Origin: Ardenticatenales bacterium
GTDB lineage: Bacteria > Chloroflexota > Anaerolineae > Promineifilales > Promineifilaceae
Direction of reading: 5' to 3'
Length of the DNA stretch: 64,000 nucleotides
Assembly (NCBI GenBank): GCA_020634515.1
Contig: JACKBL010000004.1
Location: 558,001-622,000 of the forward strand
Shown: in pieces, positions 27,201 through 36,522 of the stretch
How positions within the stretch are numbered: the stretch's first letter is position 1
Layout of the letters: each line of letters opens with the position of its first letter
Program-made: the position numbers and the translations under genes
Notes under the pieces: model-generated
What the model was told of the DNA's origin: nothing
The model's input: the letters and a program-made list of their open reading frames with translations, nothing else
The model's database searches: none

Positions 27201-30200
27201 GGCCTGGCGGAAGTGGGCGAGGGCTTCGTCAAGCCGTCCGGTGGCCAGGTAGGTGTGACCCATGCCGGCATTTGCGCCCACATGACGCGCGTTTTCCAAC
27301 AAGGCCACCTGGTAACAGCGGGAAGCCTCGTCATACTGCCGCAAAGCCAGGTAGACATCCCCCTGGGCATCCGGGGGGATGGAAGTGGGGTCGCGGCGCA
27401 AGGCTTCTTGATAGGCGGCGAGGGCTTCCTGGTGGCGTTGCAGGGCGTGGTAGGTGTGCCCGATGCCGGCATAAACCACCGCCATCTCCCCATCCAACGC
27501 CAACGCCGCCTCATAGGCCGCCAACGCCTCCGCCAACCGTCCCGCCGCCGCGTGCGCTCGCCCCTGACCATAATGCGCCGCCGTAATGCCGGCATCCCGC
27601 TGCAGCGCCGCCGTATACATTCCCAGCGCCTGCTCCGCATCCCCCTGCGCCAGGAAAATATCCCCCAACCCCACAAACACCGACGCCTCGCCAAAACCAC
27701 GCGCCAACGCCTCGCGGAACGCCCCCTCCGCCTTCTCCTGCTGCGCCAGCGCCGCATACACCTCACCCAAAGCCGCGTACAGCGCTCCCTGCCCCGGATC
27801 GCGGCGAATAGCCTGCTGATACGCCGCCGCCGCATTGCCCAAACGCCCTACCTGCCGATACTGCTCGGCCAAAACGGGATACGCGACCGGCCAGTTCGGG
27901 TCAATTTCCAGGGCACGCTCAAAAGCGACGATTGCCTCCCGCGGTTGCGCCAATCGGGCCAAAAGCGGTCCCAGCGCGGCGGGTGGATTCACCCAGGATG
28001 GGCGTAGTTCTTGCGCCTGACGGTAGCTCTCCGCCGCCGCGGGCAACTGTCCCAACGCCTGCCGCGTTTCTCCCAATCCAAAACAGGCCACCGCATCCGT
28101 GGGATCACACTGCAAGGCGGTCTCATACGCCTGGCGCGCCGCCTCCCGATGCCCCATGCTCCGCTGCACATCTCCCATGCACGTATAGGCCGCGGCATAG
28201 GCGGCGTCCAAATGAATGGCCTCCTGGTAAGCGGTCAGCGCCTCCTTCAGGCGGCCCAGGGCGCGATACACGTCACCCAGCCCCTTGCAAGCAGCGGCGT
28301 TGGTCTCGTCGAGACGCAGCACGCGCTGGTAAGCATCTTGCGCTTCCGCATACCGTTTTTGGCGCAGATAAACCGCGCCCAGACCATTGATCGGATCGCT
28401 CCAATCGGGCGCATGGCGGCCGGCTTGCTGGAATGCGTCTTCCGCCTCCTGCAAATGCCCGGCCTCCAGGCGCAAACGACCCAGGCCATCGTAGGCGGTC
28501 GCCAACGTCGGGTCAATGTTCAGCGCCTGTTGGTAGGCGGTGCGCGCATCGTCGGCGCGTCCCAGGCGGCGATAAACCTGGCCCAACCCCACGTAGGCGC
28601 GCGCGTGCGTCGGCTCCTCTTTCACCGCCAGTTGATACGCATTGATCGCTTCCGTGGGGCGACGAAGGGCGGCGTACACGTCTCCCAGACCGGTATGCGC
28701 GGTGGCGTTTTGTGGCTGCAAGGCCAGCGCTTGCAGAAAGGCTTCCAATGCTTCGCCCGTACGCCCCAATATGCCGTTCATCTCGCCGATAGCGTTGATC
28801 AGGGCAACATCATCGGGAGCAAGCTGGCCTGCCGCCTGGTACGCGGCAAGGGCTTCTAGCGGACGCTGCCGCGCGCGGCAGACGTCGCCCAGCCCTTGAT
28901 GGGCGGACACATGTTGGGGATCGAGCAGAAGCGCCTGGCGATAGGCGGCTTCCGCTTCCTCGTGACGCCCCAGAGTGGCGTAGAGCCGACCCAGACCAAC
29001 ATGCGGGGCAGCCGCGGTGGCGTCGCGGCTGATGGCTTGCCGGTAAGCGGCGATGGCTTTGTCGCTTTGCCCCAGTTGGACCAGCACGCCCCCGACCCCC
29101 ACGTAGGCGGGTGCGAAGCGGGGATTGAGGCGGATGGCGGTTTCGTAGGCAGTGCGCGCTGCCGGCATTTGTCCATCCAACTGATACGCCTGCCCCAAAC
29201 CATAATGCGCCTCGGCGCTGTCCGGAACCAGCTCAACCGCCCGGCGAAAAGCAACGATTGCGCGCGTGAACTGCCTCATAAGAACGTAGGCGCGCCCCAC
29301 GCCCTTATGCCCCCGCGCATCATCTCCATCCACGGCCAGCACCTGTCGATAGGCACGCAGTGCCTTGTCCGCGTTCTTTTCCGCCAGATAAATCCGCCCC
29401 AGGCCGCGATTGGCGGCCAGATTGCGCGGGTCCTCCCGCAGGGCGTGCTGGTAGGCATCGCGTGCCTCCCCGCGACGCCCTAAAGCCAGGCAGGTGTCCC
29501 CCAGATTCGTGTACAGACGCGGCGTAGCCTCGCCTGCCGCTGCCGCTGCTGCGTAGGCCGTGGCCGCTTCCGCGTTGCGCCCCAATGCCAGGTACACATC
29601 TCCCAGATTCTCGCGCGAGTAGGCAAAGTCTGGCGCCAATTCCACTGCTTTTTCGTGAGCCGTCAGCGATTCCGCGTAGCGCCCCAGGGCGCGGTACGCC
29701 AGCGAAAGGCCATGATACGCCGCCGCCGCGCGCGGGTCCAGGTCCACGGCCTGTTCGTACTGAGCGACCGCTTGCGCCCATTGGCCGGTGGCGGCGTGAA
29801 TATCGGCCAGGCCAATACGCGGCTGGGCGAGGTGGGCGTCCAGATGAATGGCCCGACGAAAAGCAGCGGTGGCCTGCGCGACTTTGTTTTGCGTCCGCAA
29901 GGTCTGGCCCAGGCCAACGTAGGCGAGGGCAAAGGCGGGGTCCAACTGGATCGCCTTGCGGTAGGCGACGAGGGCGGCATTGGCTTCGCCCTGTCCGTGG
30001 TAGGCGTTTCCCAGGCCGCACCAGGCCACGGCATTGGCGGGATTACGATGCAGCGCCTGGCGAAATGCCGGCATCGCCCCCGCAAAATCCCCCTGCTCCA
30101 AATACAACTGCCCCAGACCCACATGCGCCATCGTCAGATCCGGGACCAACGTCAGCGCCTGCTCATAAGCCGCGCGCGCCTCATCCACCTGCCCCTGTTG

Positions 30201-32480
30201 GCGATACACCTCGCCCAACCCATTCCAGGCCACGGCGTTGTCCTCCGCCAGCGCCAGCGTGTGCCGGAAAGCCGTCTCCGCTTCCGCGTAGGCGCGGCGC
30301 GCCAGGTGCAAACCGCCCAACGCATTGTAGGCGGCGGGCTGGTCCGGGGCGAGCGCCACCGCCTGGTTGAGGCTGACAATCGCCTCTTCCTGGTGCATGG
30401 CCCGCGCCTGGGCCACGCCCAGCAAATACCAGGCGCGAGGGCGTTGTGGGAACCAGGTCGTCACTCGCTGCAAGGCGGCAACGATGGCCGCCGGTGGTAC
30501 AGTAGCGGACGCCGCCGCGGAGCCAAGAAGCAGATGACGGGCGACGGCTTCATAGCCATCCGCCAGCCGCGCCCGCAATGACTGCTCAGGAACCGGCAGG
30601 CGGGCGGCAGCCTGGTCGTACGCCGCCAGCGCCGCCGCATACTGGGCCTGTCGATACGCCTGGTCCCCCTGCGAAAGTTCCAGAATGGCCAGGCGATTCG
30701 CCGCCCCATCTCCTTCCAACCAACCACGGCTTTGTAGATGGGTGAGCAACTGCAACCAGGCGGCCTCGTCGTTGCCGGCATTTTCCAGGACGGCCACCAG
30801 GCGGCGTTCGCTCTCTTTGAGGCTGCCGCGCCACGCCTGGGCGACGTGCAGCAGACTGTTGCTCAGGTCCGGGTTGTAGGCCAGGCCTTCGACGTAGCGG
30901 GGAATGAGCCAGCGCCAGGCAGCGGCGGAGCTATTCCAAAACAGGTGGTCGGTGAGGGCCAGCGTGGCTTGCAGCCAGGTATCATCCTGGCAGCGTTCTT
31001 CCAATCGCGGCAGGTCCGTCTCCAACTGTGCCAGGTGCGCCTGCAAGGCGGCAATGGCGCGGTCATTGAGGCCGCGAACCATCGGGCTGGTGCGGCGCAC
31101 GTCCACTTTCAAGAATTCGCGGAAGAAGATGGCGGGGTCATCGTGCAAACGGGCGCGGTCGGCGTGGACGGAGGGATAATCCCGCTCCAGGCGACGGAGG
31201 AGGGCCTCCAGATCGAGGGGATTGTCTTCATCCGTTTGCAGCATGGCGCGCAGCAGTTCGACGCTGCCACGGGCCAGGACCAGGGCATAGAGAGCCTGGC
31301 GGTCGCTTTCGGCAACAACGTGCTGCAAATAGCGGTCCGTCAGTTTGCGCACAATCTGGGTTCCGGGCGTGTTATCGGTGATGTCGCCCACGATTTCATG
31401 CAGAGATGCGCCCGTTTTCCAGATGTCGGCGGCTTCGCGGATGGCCAGGGGAATGCCGCGCGTGACCCAACTAATGGCTTCTGCTTCTTTGCGGCTGATC
31501 GGTTTTTCGGGAACGCTGGCGCGGAAGTAGGCGCGGATGTCGTCGATGGCCAGGGGGCGCATATGGAAGGCGAGGAGGTGACGCGGCCAGTCGTCGGCGT
31601 ATCCGTTGAAGTATTCGCTGCCAAACTGTCGGCTTTGCAGCAGGTCGCTGCGAGTGCAGATGAGCCACAGGACCTGGGGACCGGCGGCACGGATGACGGC
31701 GCGCAGCCAGATGTCGGCACGGTCGATAATTTCGTAGTTGTCGAGGATGATGAGGAGTTTTTGTCGTTTGCCGACATTGTAGAGGCCGCGGGCGAGGGCG
31801 AGGGCGAGTTGTTCGTTGGGGTTGAGGAAGTAGTCGTAGTGGTCGCCTTTGAGCTGCGCCCGCAGTTGGTTTTCGATGAGGGTGCGTAGTTTGACAGCCT
31901 GTTCGACGCCGAGACGAATGCCGGCATCCAGAAAAGACTCCACCACCTGTTCCCCCGTATCCCCAATAATGGGCAGGCGCGCGCGTACAATCTTCGCCAG
32001 AGCATCCACACTGAGCGAGCGCAGCGCGTCCAGTTCCCCCCAGTTATCGCCGCGCGTCATCACTTCCGCTACCTGCTGCGCCGCGTCCTGGCGCTGCTTG
32101 ATCGCCTTGCGGTAGGCGGAGAACTGGCGGCCCCATTTCTGTCGCGCGCCGGCCGCGTGGATCACCTTAAAAACCGTCTCCACGTTGATCTGGTCTCGCC
32201 CCACCTGCAAGCCAGGGTATTTTTTGCGCTCGTCTTCCCAATCAATCCACAGTGCTTGAAACTCGCCGACGAACGGCGCTTCATCCTGGGCAATGTCCTG
32301 GAATCGCCGGGCGAGCAACGTTTTGCCCATGCCCCCCTCCCCATAGATGAGGCAAACGTAGGGCAACGATTCTTTGGCAGGTAGATGAACCCAATCAGTA
32401 AGAGCGCCGCAAAATTGCTTTTGTTCCTCCACCCGCCCCACAAAAAGCTTATCACCAACCTTGATGTACTCTCTGGACAT
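24201..32480 (-). CDS. Giant P-loop NTPase with a tetratricopeptide-repeat solenoid
   Basis: A single 2,759-residue frame with an ideal AGGAGGAG start site. Residues about 13-280 are an AAA/STAND-like ATPase: FVGRVEEQKQF, Walker A GEGGMGKT (47-54), Walker B LLIILDNYE (242-250) and LWLICTRSDL as sensor strand. A helical region follows (about 280-620). From roughly 630 to 2,690 there are on the order of 60 consecutive 34-residue TPRs with consensus GLGxVYxxxGRxxEAxxAYQxALxLDP. There is no signal peptide, no membrane helix and no recognisable effector domain. STAND proteins with TPR sensors act as ligand-gated switches in regulation or defence. Which applies here is unknown. DNA repeats make it prone to unequal recombination. 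Confidence 0.93.
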   Translation of the reverse strand: MSREYIKVGDKLFVGRVEEQKQFCGALTDWVHLPAKESLPYVCLIYGEGGMGKTLLARRFQDIAQDEAPFVGEFQALWIDWEDERKKYPGLQVGRDQINVETVFKVIHAAGARQKWGRQFSAYRKAIKQRQDAAQQVAEVMTRGDNWGELDALRSLSVDALAKIVRARLPIIGDTGEQVVESFLDAGIRLGVEQAVKLRTLIENQLRAQLKGDHYDYFLNPNEQLALALARGLYNVGKRQKLLIILDNYEIIDRADIWLRAVIRAAGPQVLWLICTRSDLLQSRQFGSEYFNGYADDWPRHLLAFHMRPLAIDDIRAYFRASVPEKPISRKEAEAISWVTRGIPLAIREAADIWKTGASLHEIVGDITDNTPGTQIVRKLTDRYLQHVVAESDRQALYALVLARGSVELLRAMLQTDEDNPLDLEALLRRLERDYPSVHADRARLHDDPAIFFREFLKVDVRRTSPMVRGLNDRAIAALQAHLAQLETDLPRLEERCQDDTWLQATLALTDHLFWNSSAAAWRWLIPRYVEGLAYNPDLSNSLLHVAQAWRGSLKESERRLVAVLENAGNDEAAWLQLLTHLQSRGWLEGDGAANRLAILELSQGDQAYRQAQYAAALAAYDQAAARLPVPEQSLRARLADGYEAVARHLLLGSAAASATVPPAAIVAALQRVTTWFPQRPRAWYLLGVAQARAMHQEEAIVSLNQAVALAPDQPAAYNALGGLHLARRAYAEAETAFRHTLALAEDNAVAWNGLGEVYRQQGQVDEARAAYEQALTLVPDLTMAHVGLGQLYLEQGDFAGAMPAFRQALHRNPANAVAWCGLGNAYHGQGEANAALVAYRKAIQLDPAFALAYVGLGQTLRTQNKVAQATAAFRRAIHLDAHLAQPRIGLADIHAATGQWAQAVAQYEQAVDLDPRAAAAYHGLSLAYRALGRYAESLTAHEKAVELAPDFAYSRENLGDVYLALGRNAEAATAYAAAAAAGEATPRLYTNLGDTCLALGRRGEARDAYQHALREDPRNLAANRGLGRIYLAEKNADKALRAYRQVLAVDGDDARGHKGVGRAYVLMRQFTRAIVAFRRAVELVPDSAEAHYGLGQAYQLDGQMPAARTAYETAIRLNPRFAPAYVGVGGVLVQLGQSDKAIAAYRQAISRDATAAAPHVGLGRLYATLGRHEEAEAAYRQALLLDPQHVSAHQGLGDVCRARQRPLEALAAYQAAGQLAPDDVALINAIGEMNGILGRTGEALEAFLQALALQPQNATAHTGLGDVYAALRRPTEAINAYQLAVKEEPTHARAYVGLGQVYRRLGRADDARTAYQQALNIDPTLATAYDGLGRLRLEAGHLQEAEDAFQQAGRHAPDWSDPINGLGAVYLRQKRYAEAQDAYQRVLRLDETNAAACKGLGDVYRALGRLKEALTAYQEAIHLDAAYAAAYTCMGDVQRSMGHREAARQAYETALQCDPTDAVACFGLGETRQALGQLPAAAESYRQAQELRPSWVNPPAALGPLLARLAQPREAIVAFERALEIDPNWPVAYPVLAEQYRQVGRLGNAAAAYQQAIRRDPGQGALYAALGEVYAALAQQEKAEGAFREALARGFGEASVFVGLGDIFLAQGDAEQALGMYTAALQRDAGITAAHYGQGRAHAAAGRLAEALAAYEAALALDGEMAVVYAGIGHTYHALQRHQEALAAYQEALRRDPTSIPPDAQGDVYLALRQYDEASRCYQVALLENARHVGANAGMGHTYLATGRLDEALAHFRQAIAGDARHASAHVGLGHVHAIQNDAKAALSAYWQALQIDSDNLPALKGLGRIAAAQGDVARAFKSYRRVAEMAPTDGEAQRGLGDAALSRAEYVLAVDAYQQAVNLLPQPEAPYLGLAQSLAQLDRVEEAHAAFAAAVDQNPTEPRAHYGLAETFAALRQYTDAAAAYQQAITLDPEYGAAYYGLARVYFVLGQFADVVTVHQQAWALGMDHANLHCELGCAYHQLNRHDEALAAYQQAVEVDPNHVAAWIGLSSAYLALGRHEDALAACQRGLRLDPDFAPAYCQLGHVQHSLGRSYDALVAYGRAAERQPDNAEPYRGTGQVYAALRRTGDAITAYRRAIDLEPQHGPTYTMLGALYLRAGRMEESLAAYQQGVALAPRNPTVHSGLGRVHLWLEQIAEAEAAFQQALALEPGHAAALLGMGQTQARRGQHAQALQWYAQALSLTPNDAELHAAMGASYTALGRAEEARRAYEQALADDPQHAAAQSGLGDLYHSLGMMNEAVAAYRQAIQINPRLVAAYIGLGQVYESTERPFDAQTAYQKALKQTGPGHAGAYRGLGSVLAAQHRSREAAAAYQQAIALNPQDGASHVGLAALHLDAGRIDEALAAYERALTLIGDDPTVYSGLGQVYMRTGETNKAMTAFQQALKLAEGHVGALVGQAELLEGARRPREALQLYLQALRMSPDNAQVYGGLGRVYATLERGDEALAAHLQAVELNPRDAKLHYGLGNLYLQMERLDAAMAAYQQASVLNPRYAAPQVGLGRVYSLLQRPFDAVNAYQRAIRLGEVDAAAYRGLGDVSTDLGRLDDAVTAYEQALMLDPDDVLARFGLGHAYRDQGAFTEAVAAYLEVTRRMPDHAQGFANLGDVYNTSGMFVEARDAYLRAIALDGEDALSRGSLAGLYRRLGEAAAYEEQMRMARVLIADANEYNRACLEAIAGNVDEALDLLHVALEKHQVQLEWARRDPDLDGIRHHPRYRKLMGESAPLAQEPATKWNGNS

Positions 32481-33491
32481 GGGTTACTCCTCCTAACAGC
32501 AGTCCTACACGAAAAAGGTTACAGAAAAGCCGGTGGGAATACGGATGTGTCTGAACATTGGGGGCACAGGCGACGATGCCGGCAAAAGAAGGCACAAACC
32601 AGGCGGTCAACATCGGATCAGTTGTCCATTGCGAAACAATACAAGGAGATAGCAAAAAACGGCTGCGCTCCTCGGCAGCCTGCGTGCTGAATGAACAATT
32701 CACTCATTTGCAACGATTATCCCCAATGCCTGGCTCGATCAGCGGTCGATGAAAGACCGAGCGCGTGACGGGTGCCCACTCGCTGTATTCTCTTTGCTTA
32801 CTCCAGGTGCCTTTAGATATTAATCGAACCAATCATAGCGTACCCAAGTATTCTTATGATCATCATTAAGAATTAGACCCGCACAGGGGGCTTGTATCAA
32901 AGCCCACCCGCTGCAACTATGCGCACATCATGTGTCCATGTTGCGATTGATTTGGTGAAAACGGAAAGGAGAAGTGTGCCGCACCCTACTGCCAGGCAAC
33001 CGTGAAGCGATTTTATAGGCAAATGGCTTGACTGAATGGTTTATTTCCTGTATTTTCAGGCGACATTATCAGCCACATCTTGCCCATGAGAATTGCATAG
33101 CATTCTACCACATCATATCCATAGGGCAATCACATGAACAAGTTTTGTCTATATTCTTTTGTGAAATCTGATCGCGAAATACGAGTTTCAACGTTGCGCA
33201 CTTATATCGACAACAGAGAAACGAAGGCCTTCGCGACAATACACTCCACCAGATCGCCCATGTATTTGCATGACGGACGCGATCTAACCCCTAACTGGTA
33301 TGCAATTGCCACAATTCACCCTCAGGAGTACACGGGTCAAAAGACCTCCCAGAAGGTAACCGCCAAGCCAGATTGGACCAATCTCCAGATCGTGCGATTG
33401 CTCTAGGCTAATTATACCCGTTTTGGGTATTTTTTTGTGTTTCTTTTGCATTTCGGTTAAATATCAATATCCCATAACGACAGGATTCGCC
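32481..33491. other. About 1 kb without a confident gene
   Basis: This A/T-richer gap separates the divergent TPR-NTPase and FtsZ-like genes and must contain both promoters. A 90-codon frame at 33134-33406 lacks host-like codon bias and contains the AGATTGGACCAATCT palindrome, so I do not call it. One TGCCGGCA site lies at 32577. A short segment at 33417-33430 (CCCGTTTTGGGTATTTTTTTG) is a weak terminator-like hairpin. Confidence 0.5.
33370..33384. repeat. Palindrome AGATTGGACCAATCT (copy 2)
   Basis: Perfect 7-bp arms AGATTGG/CCAATCT around a single A, 108 nt before the FtsZ-like start. Identical core to 19490-19504 and 45501-45515. Confidence 0.65.
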
Positions 33492-34490
33492 ATGCAAAGG
33501 AGAGAAAAACTACGACGCACCGCCGCTTTGCGGGTCGTCGGTGTCGGCGGTGGTGGCATCACCGCCATCGAACAACTAATGAAGCACGGCATCAAAGGTA
33601 TCGACTTCATCGTCGTGGACACCGATGCGGAATCCCTGCACAAATCGCAGGCCCCTATCCGCATCCTCATTGACCCCAAACTGGCCGCCGCAGAGGGCGG
33701 CGACCTGCTGCGCGTTGGCGCGCCGCCACAGCCCTACCCCATCCAGACCGCCATCCGCAACCTGCGCAGCGCCCTGTTCGGCTCCGATATGGTTTTCATC
33801 ATCGGCGGCCTGGGTGGACAGACCGCCGCCGGAGCCGCCAACATCGTGGCCCACATCGCCAAAGAACATCAAGCCGTCATCCTCGGTATCCTCACGCTTC
33901 CTTTTCGTTTTGAAGGGCACGCGCGGGCGCAGGCGGCGGAAAGAGGCGTCAATCAACTGACACCTCTCGTCGATTCCCTCATGCTCATCGCCAACGACCG
34001 ACTGATGAAGATTTTGCCGGAAGGGATTGCCTTTCATGAAACGTACCGGCTGGCGCACCACATCTGGCGGCAAAGCATCGAGAGCATTAGCGAGTTGGTC
34101 AACAAGCCCGGCCTGATTAACGTCGATTTCGCCGACGTGCGCACGATCATGCTCAAAGGCGGGGCGGCCATCATTGCCACGGGGCGCGGGCAAGGCGCGG
34201 AGCGGGCGGTGCTGGCGGCCCACCAGGCCGTCAACGGCGATCTGTTGGGCGCAAGCATTCGCGGTGCGCAAGGCATTCTCTTTAACGTGACAGGCGGACC
34301 AGACGTGAGCCTGTTGGAAATCAACCAGGCGGCCGCCGTCATCAACGCGCGGGCGCACCCCGATGCTTACCTGATTTTTGGCGCGGCGGTGGACAATTCG
34401 CTTACGGATACGGTGGAGATCACGCTGATCGCCACCGGTCTGCGCCCCACGTTCCCCAGCCGGGGGCGTTTCCTTTTATTTAAGAGCTGA
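33492..34490 (+). CDS. Divergent FtsZ-like protein
   Basis: The 332-residue protein aligns by eye over the whole GTPase and C-terminal globular domains of FtsZ: VVGVGGGGITAIEQL (T1), IVVDTDAESL (T3), GGLGGQTAAGAANIV (T4), IGILTLPFRFEGHAR and the T7 synergy loop 'GLINVDFADVRTIML' with its catalytic Asp. The tubulin signature GGGTGTG is changed to GGQTAAG, and several loop residues differ. The C-terminal tail that binds FtsA/ZipA-like partners is missing (it ends RGRFLLFKS). It is therefore probably a second, specialised FtsZ paralogue rather than the main division protein. Nucleotide binding may be altered. The next gene begins 9 nt downstream, so the two form an operon. ATG 33492 was chosen by homology. 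Confidence 0.88.
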   Translation: MQRREKLRRTAALRVVGVGGGGITAIEQLMKHGIKGIDFIVVDTDAESLHKSQAPIRILIDPKLAAAEGGDLLRVGAPPQPYPIQTAIRNLRSALFGSDMVFIIGGLGGQTAAGAANIVAHIAKEHQAVILGILTLPFRFEGHARAQAAERGVNQLTPLVDSLMLIANDRLMKILPEGIAFHETYRLAHHIWRQSIESISELVNKPGLINVDFADVRTIMLKGGAAIIATGRGQGAERAVLAAHQAVNGDLLGASIRGAQGILFNVTGGPDVSLLEINQAAAVINARAHPDAYLIFGAAVDNSLTDTVEITLIATGLRPTFPSRGRFLLFKS

Positions 34491-34499
34491 TCTGCTGCT

Positions 34500-36470
34500 A
34501 TGTATCGTCCTGAACGTACCATGACTGTTCCAGTACAAACGCTGTCGCCGGCGACAGCGGCGGTTGACGACCTGCCGCTGCCGGGCAAGGGGTATTTTGT
34601 GGAGGATGCGGCGCGGGTGCTGGCGCAAATGGGGGGGCGTGATGTGGGAGAGGTGGCGCGGGTGGCGGTTGATGCCGGCATTCAACACGTCATCATGAAA
34701 ATCGCCGACGGGGGACGCCCGTTTCCCGCGCCAGGCACAAACCAGGATCGGGTTATGGGGAAGATGCTGGACGCGCTGCGTCGTGCCGGCATCACCGTCT
34801 GGGGATGGACCGTCCTCTATGGCGCGCCCGTCTCCCCCCAAGACCAGGCGCGCGCCCTGGCCCAACGCGCCCGCCAATGGCAAATGCCCGGCCTCGTGCT
34901 GGTCATCCCCGACGACGGCGCGGATCAGTGGAGCGGCGCGGCAGGCGCGGCGCGGGCGCGGCAGTACGTAACCGCGCTGCGCGAAGAACTGGTCCCCCTG
35001 CCTGCCGCCCACCTCGCCTTCAGCCCGCACCCCTTGCCTGCGCGGCAGCCCGATTTCCCCTTCGCCCCTTTCCTGGACGCCTGCGACATCGTGATGCCAC
35101 ACGTATACTGGGTCGCTCGCGGCGAGGGGGACGCGATGGCCGCGCTACAGGCGATTGACCAGAAGTACAACCAACTGTGCCCGGAAAAGTTGCTCATTCC
35201 CGTGGGCGCGGCTTGCGGGCAGGTGACGGGGGCGCGCGGCAGGCGGTATTTTTGGTCCGCTTCGCCACGGCAGCTTGTTCGTTTCATGGACCAGGCGCGG
35301 GTGTTGGGAATGCCGGCATTCACCTTCTGGCGCTGGGAACTGGCGCTGCGCGATCCGCACAACCAGCGCTACAACGGCGCGGAACTGTGGGACGCCATCG
35401 CCGCCTACCCATTGCCCCCCCGCGCGGACGCCCCCCGCGCTGCCCCGCCCAACCTGGCGCGAGAGATCGGCGTCGATCAACCCGGCTACCATGACGGCCT
35501 CTATCCCCAATTCCCGGCGGCGGCCCTCACCGCATCCACCCGCCGGGAAATGGCATACAAATATGCCGTCACCGTCGCCGACACCCCCAGCAGCGTGTGG
35601 GCGCTATGGCAGCCCCCTATCGCCGCCGACGGCTTCTACGACATCGGCGTCTGGGTTCCCGGTGAGAAAGCAACCACGCGCCAGGCACGTTACCAGATTC
35701 ATGGGGTGCAAGGGGAAAGCGGCCCCCTGGTCGTCACGCTCAATCAGAGCCGATTCAATGATGAGTGGGTTTCGCTCGGCGTCTACGAACTGGACGCGCA
35801 AAACCCCCTCAGCGGCCGCGTGAACCTGACCAACTACACAGGCGAGCGGGAACGATGGGTGGCCTTCTCCAGCGTGCGCTGGCGGCCCGCCGCGCCCCCT
35901 GATGTGGCGTGGCTGCGCCTGGCGGACGGCTTCGACGCGCCCGTGGGCACGGCGGCGGAGCGAAGCAGCGGGAACATCTGGCCCGGCGGCTGGATCGACG
36001 CCAATCCGTTTGGCAGCTACTACCGCCTGCGCGCCAGCTACGCCTACCACACGGGGGCCGACCTGAACCTGAACACACCCCATTGGGACAGCGACCGGGG
36101 GCAGCCGGTCTACGCCATCGCCAGCGGGGAGGTGACGTTTGCCGGCTGGCTGCGCTACTGGGGGAATGTGGTGGTGGTGCGCCACGATCCGGTGGCGGCG
36201 GGCGGGGCGGCGGTTTACTCCCGCTGCGCGCACCTGGCCAGCATGACGGTGCGGCGAGGGCAGCGGGTGCAGCGCGGGCAGCAGGTGGGCGTGATCGGCC
36301 AGGATGCGCAGGGCGGGCCGTTTCATCTCCATTTCGACATCAGCCCGACGGAGATTCTGTGGCACAAGCCGGGGGATTGGCCGGGGCTGGACCGGGGACG
36401 GCTGCTGCGCGACTACGTGGACCCTCGCGCCTACCTGCGCGCCCACCGCCCCCCGCCCGACCGCCGCTGA
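34500..36470 (+). CDS. M23 (LytM-type) peptidase with N-terminal TIM-barrel-like and golvesin-like domains
   Basis: 656 residues in three parts. Residues about 25-310 look like a TIM-barrel glycosidase-like domain (VAVDAGIQHVIMKIADGG, VWGWTVLYG, CDIVMPHVYW, FTFWRWELALRDP). About 350-470 is a beta-domain with golvesin-C-like text (GFYDIGVWVPGE, NDEWVSLGVYEL). About 500-640 is an M23 zinc peptidase with its complete motif set: YHTGADLN (HxxxD), VYSRCAHL and FHLHFD (HxH). Such enzymes cleave peptidoglycan cross-links. There is no visible signal peptide, which is odd for a wall hydrolase and may mean non-classical export or a mis-set start. Its position 9 nt after the FtsZ-like gene suggests that the pair acts together in septum or cell-shape remodelling. 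Confidence 0.87.
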   Translation: MYRPERTMTVPVQTLSPATAAVDDLPLPGKGYFVEDAARVLAQMGGRDVGEVARVAVDAGIQHVIMKIADGGRPFPAPGTNQDRVMGKMLDALRRAGITVWGWTVLYGAPVSPQDQARALAQRARQWQMPGLVLVIPDDGADQWSGAAGAARARQYVTALREELVPLPAAHLAFSPHPLPARQPDFPFAPFLDACDIVMPHVYWVARGEGDAMAALQAIDQKYNQLCPEKLLIPVGAACGQVTGARGRRYFWSASPRQLVRFMDQARVLGMPAFTFWRWELALRDPHNQRYNGAELWDAIAAYPLPPRADAPRAAPPNLAREIGVDQPGYHDGLYPQFPAAALTASTRREMAYKYAVTVADTPSSVWALWQPPIAADGFYDIGVWVPGEKATTRQARYQIHGVQGESGPLVVTLNQSRFNDEWVSLGVYELDAQNPLSGRVNLTNYTGERERWVAFSSVRWRPAAPPDVAWLRLADGFDAPVGTAAERSSGNIWPGGWIDANPFGSYYRLRASYAYHTGADLNLNTPHWDSDRGQPVYAIASGEVTFAGWLRYWGNVVVVRHDPVAAGGAAVYSRCAHLASMTVRRGQRVQRGQQVGVIGQDAQGGPFHLHFDISPTEILWHKPGDWPGLDRGRLLRDYVDPRAYLRAHRPPPDRR

Positions 36471-36522
36471 CGCGCCCCCGTGAAGGGAAACGGGAACGGG
36501 GAGGATGGCAACTGCTAACCCT

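Noticed and set aside
30738..31889. 383-codon frame antisense to the NTPase domain of the TPR gene
   Set aside because: Mirror of a strongly supported gene with Walker motifs; the composition is that of a shadow frame.
24201..32480. Classification of the TPR-NTPase as an Avs-type antiviral protein
   Set aside because: There is no N-terminal effector domain and no other defence gene nearby; the STAND-like core alone does not justify the call.
33134..33406. 90-codon frame upstream of the FtsZ-like gene
   Set aside because: Codon third positions are not G/C-biased as in neighbouring genes, no recognisable domain, and it contains an intergenic palindrome.
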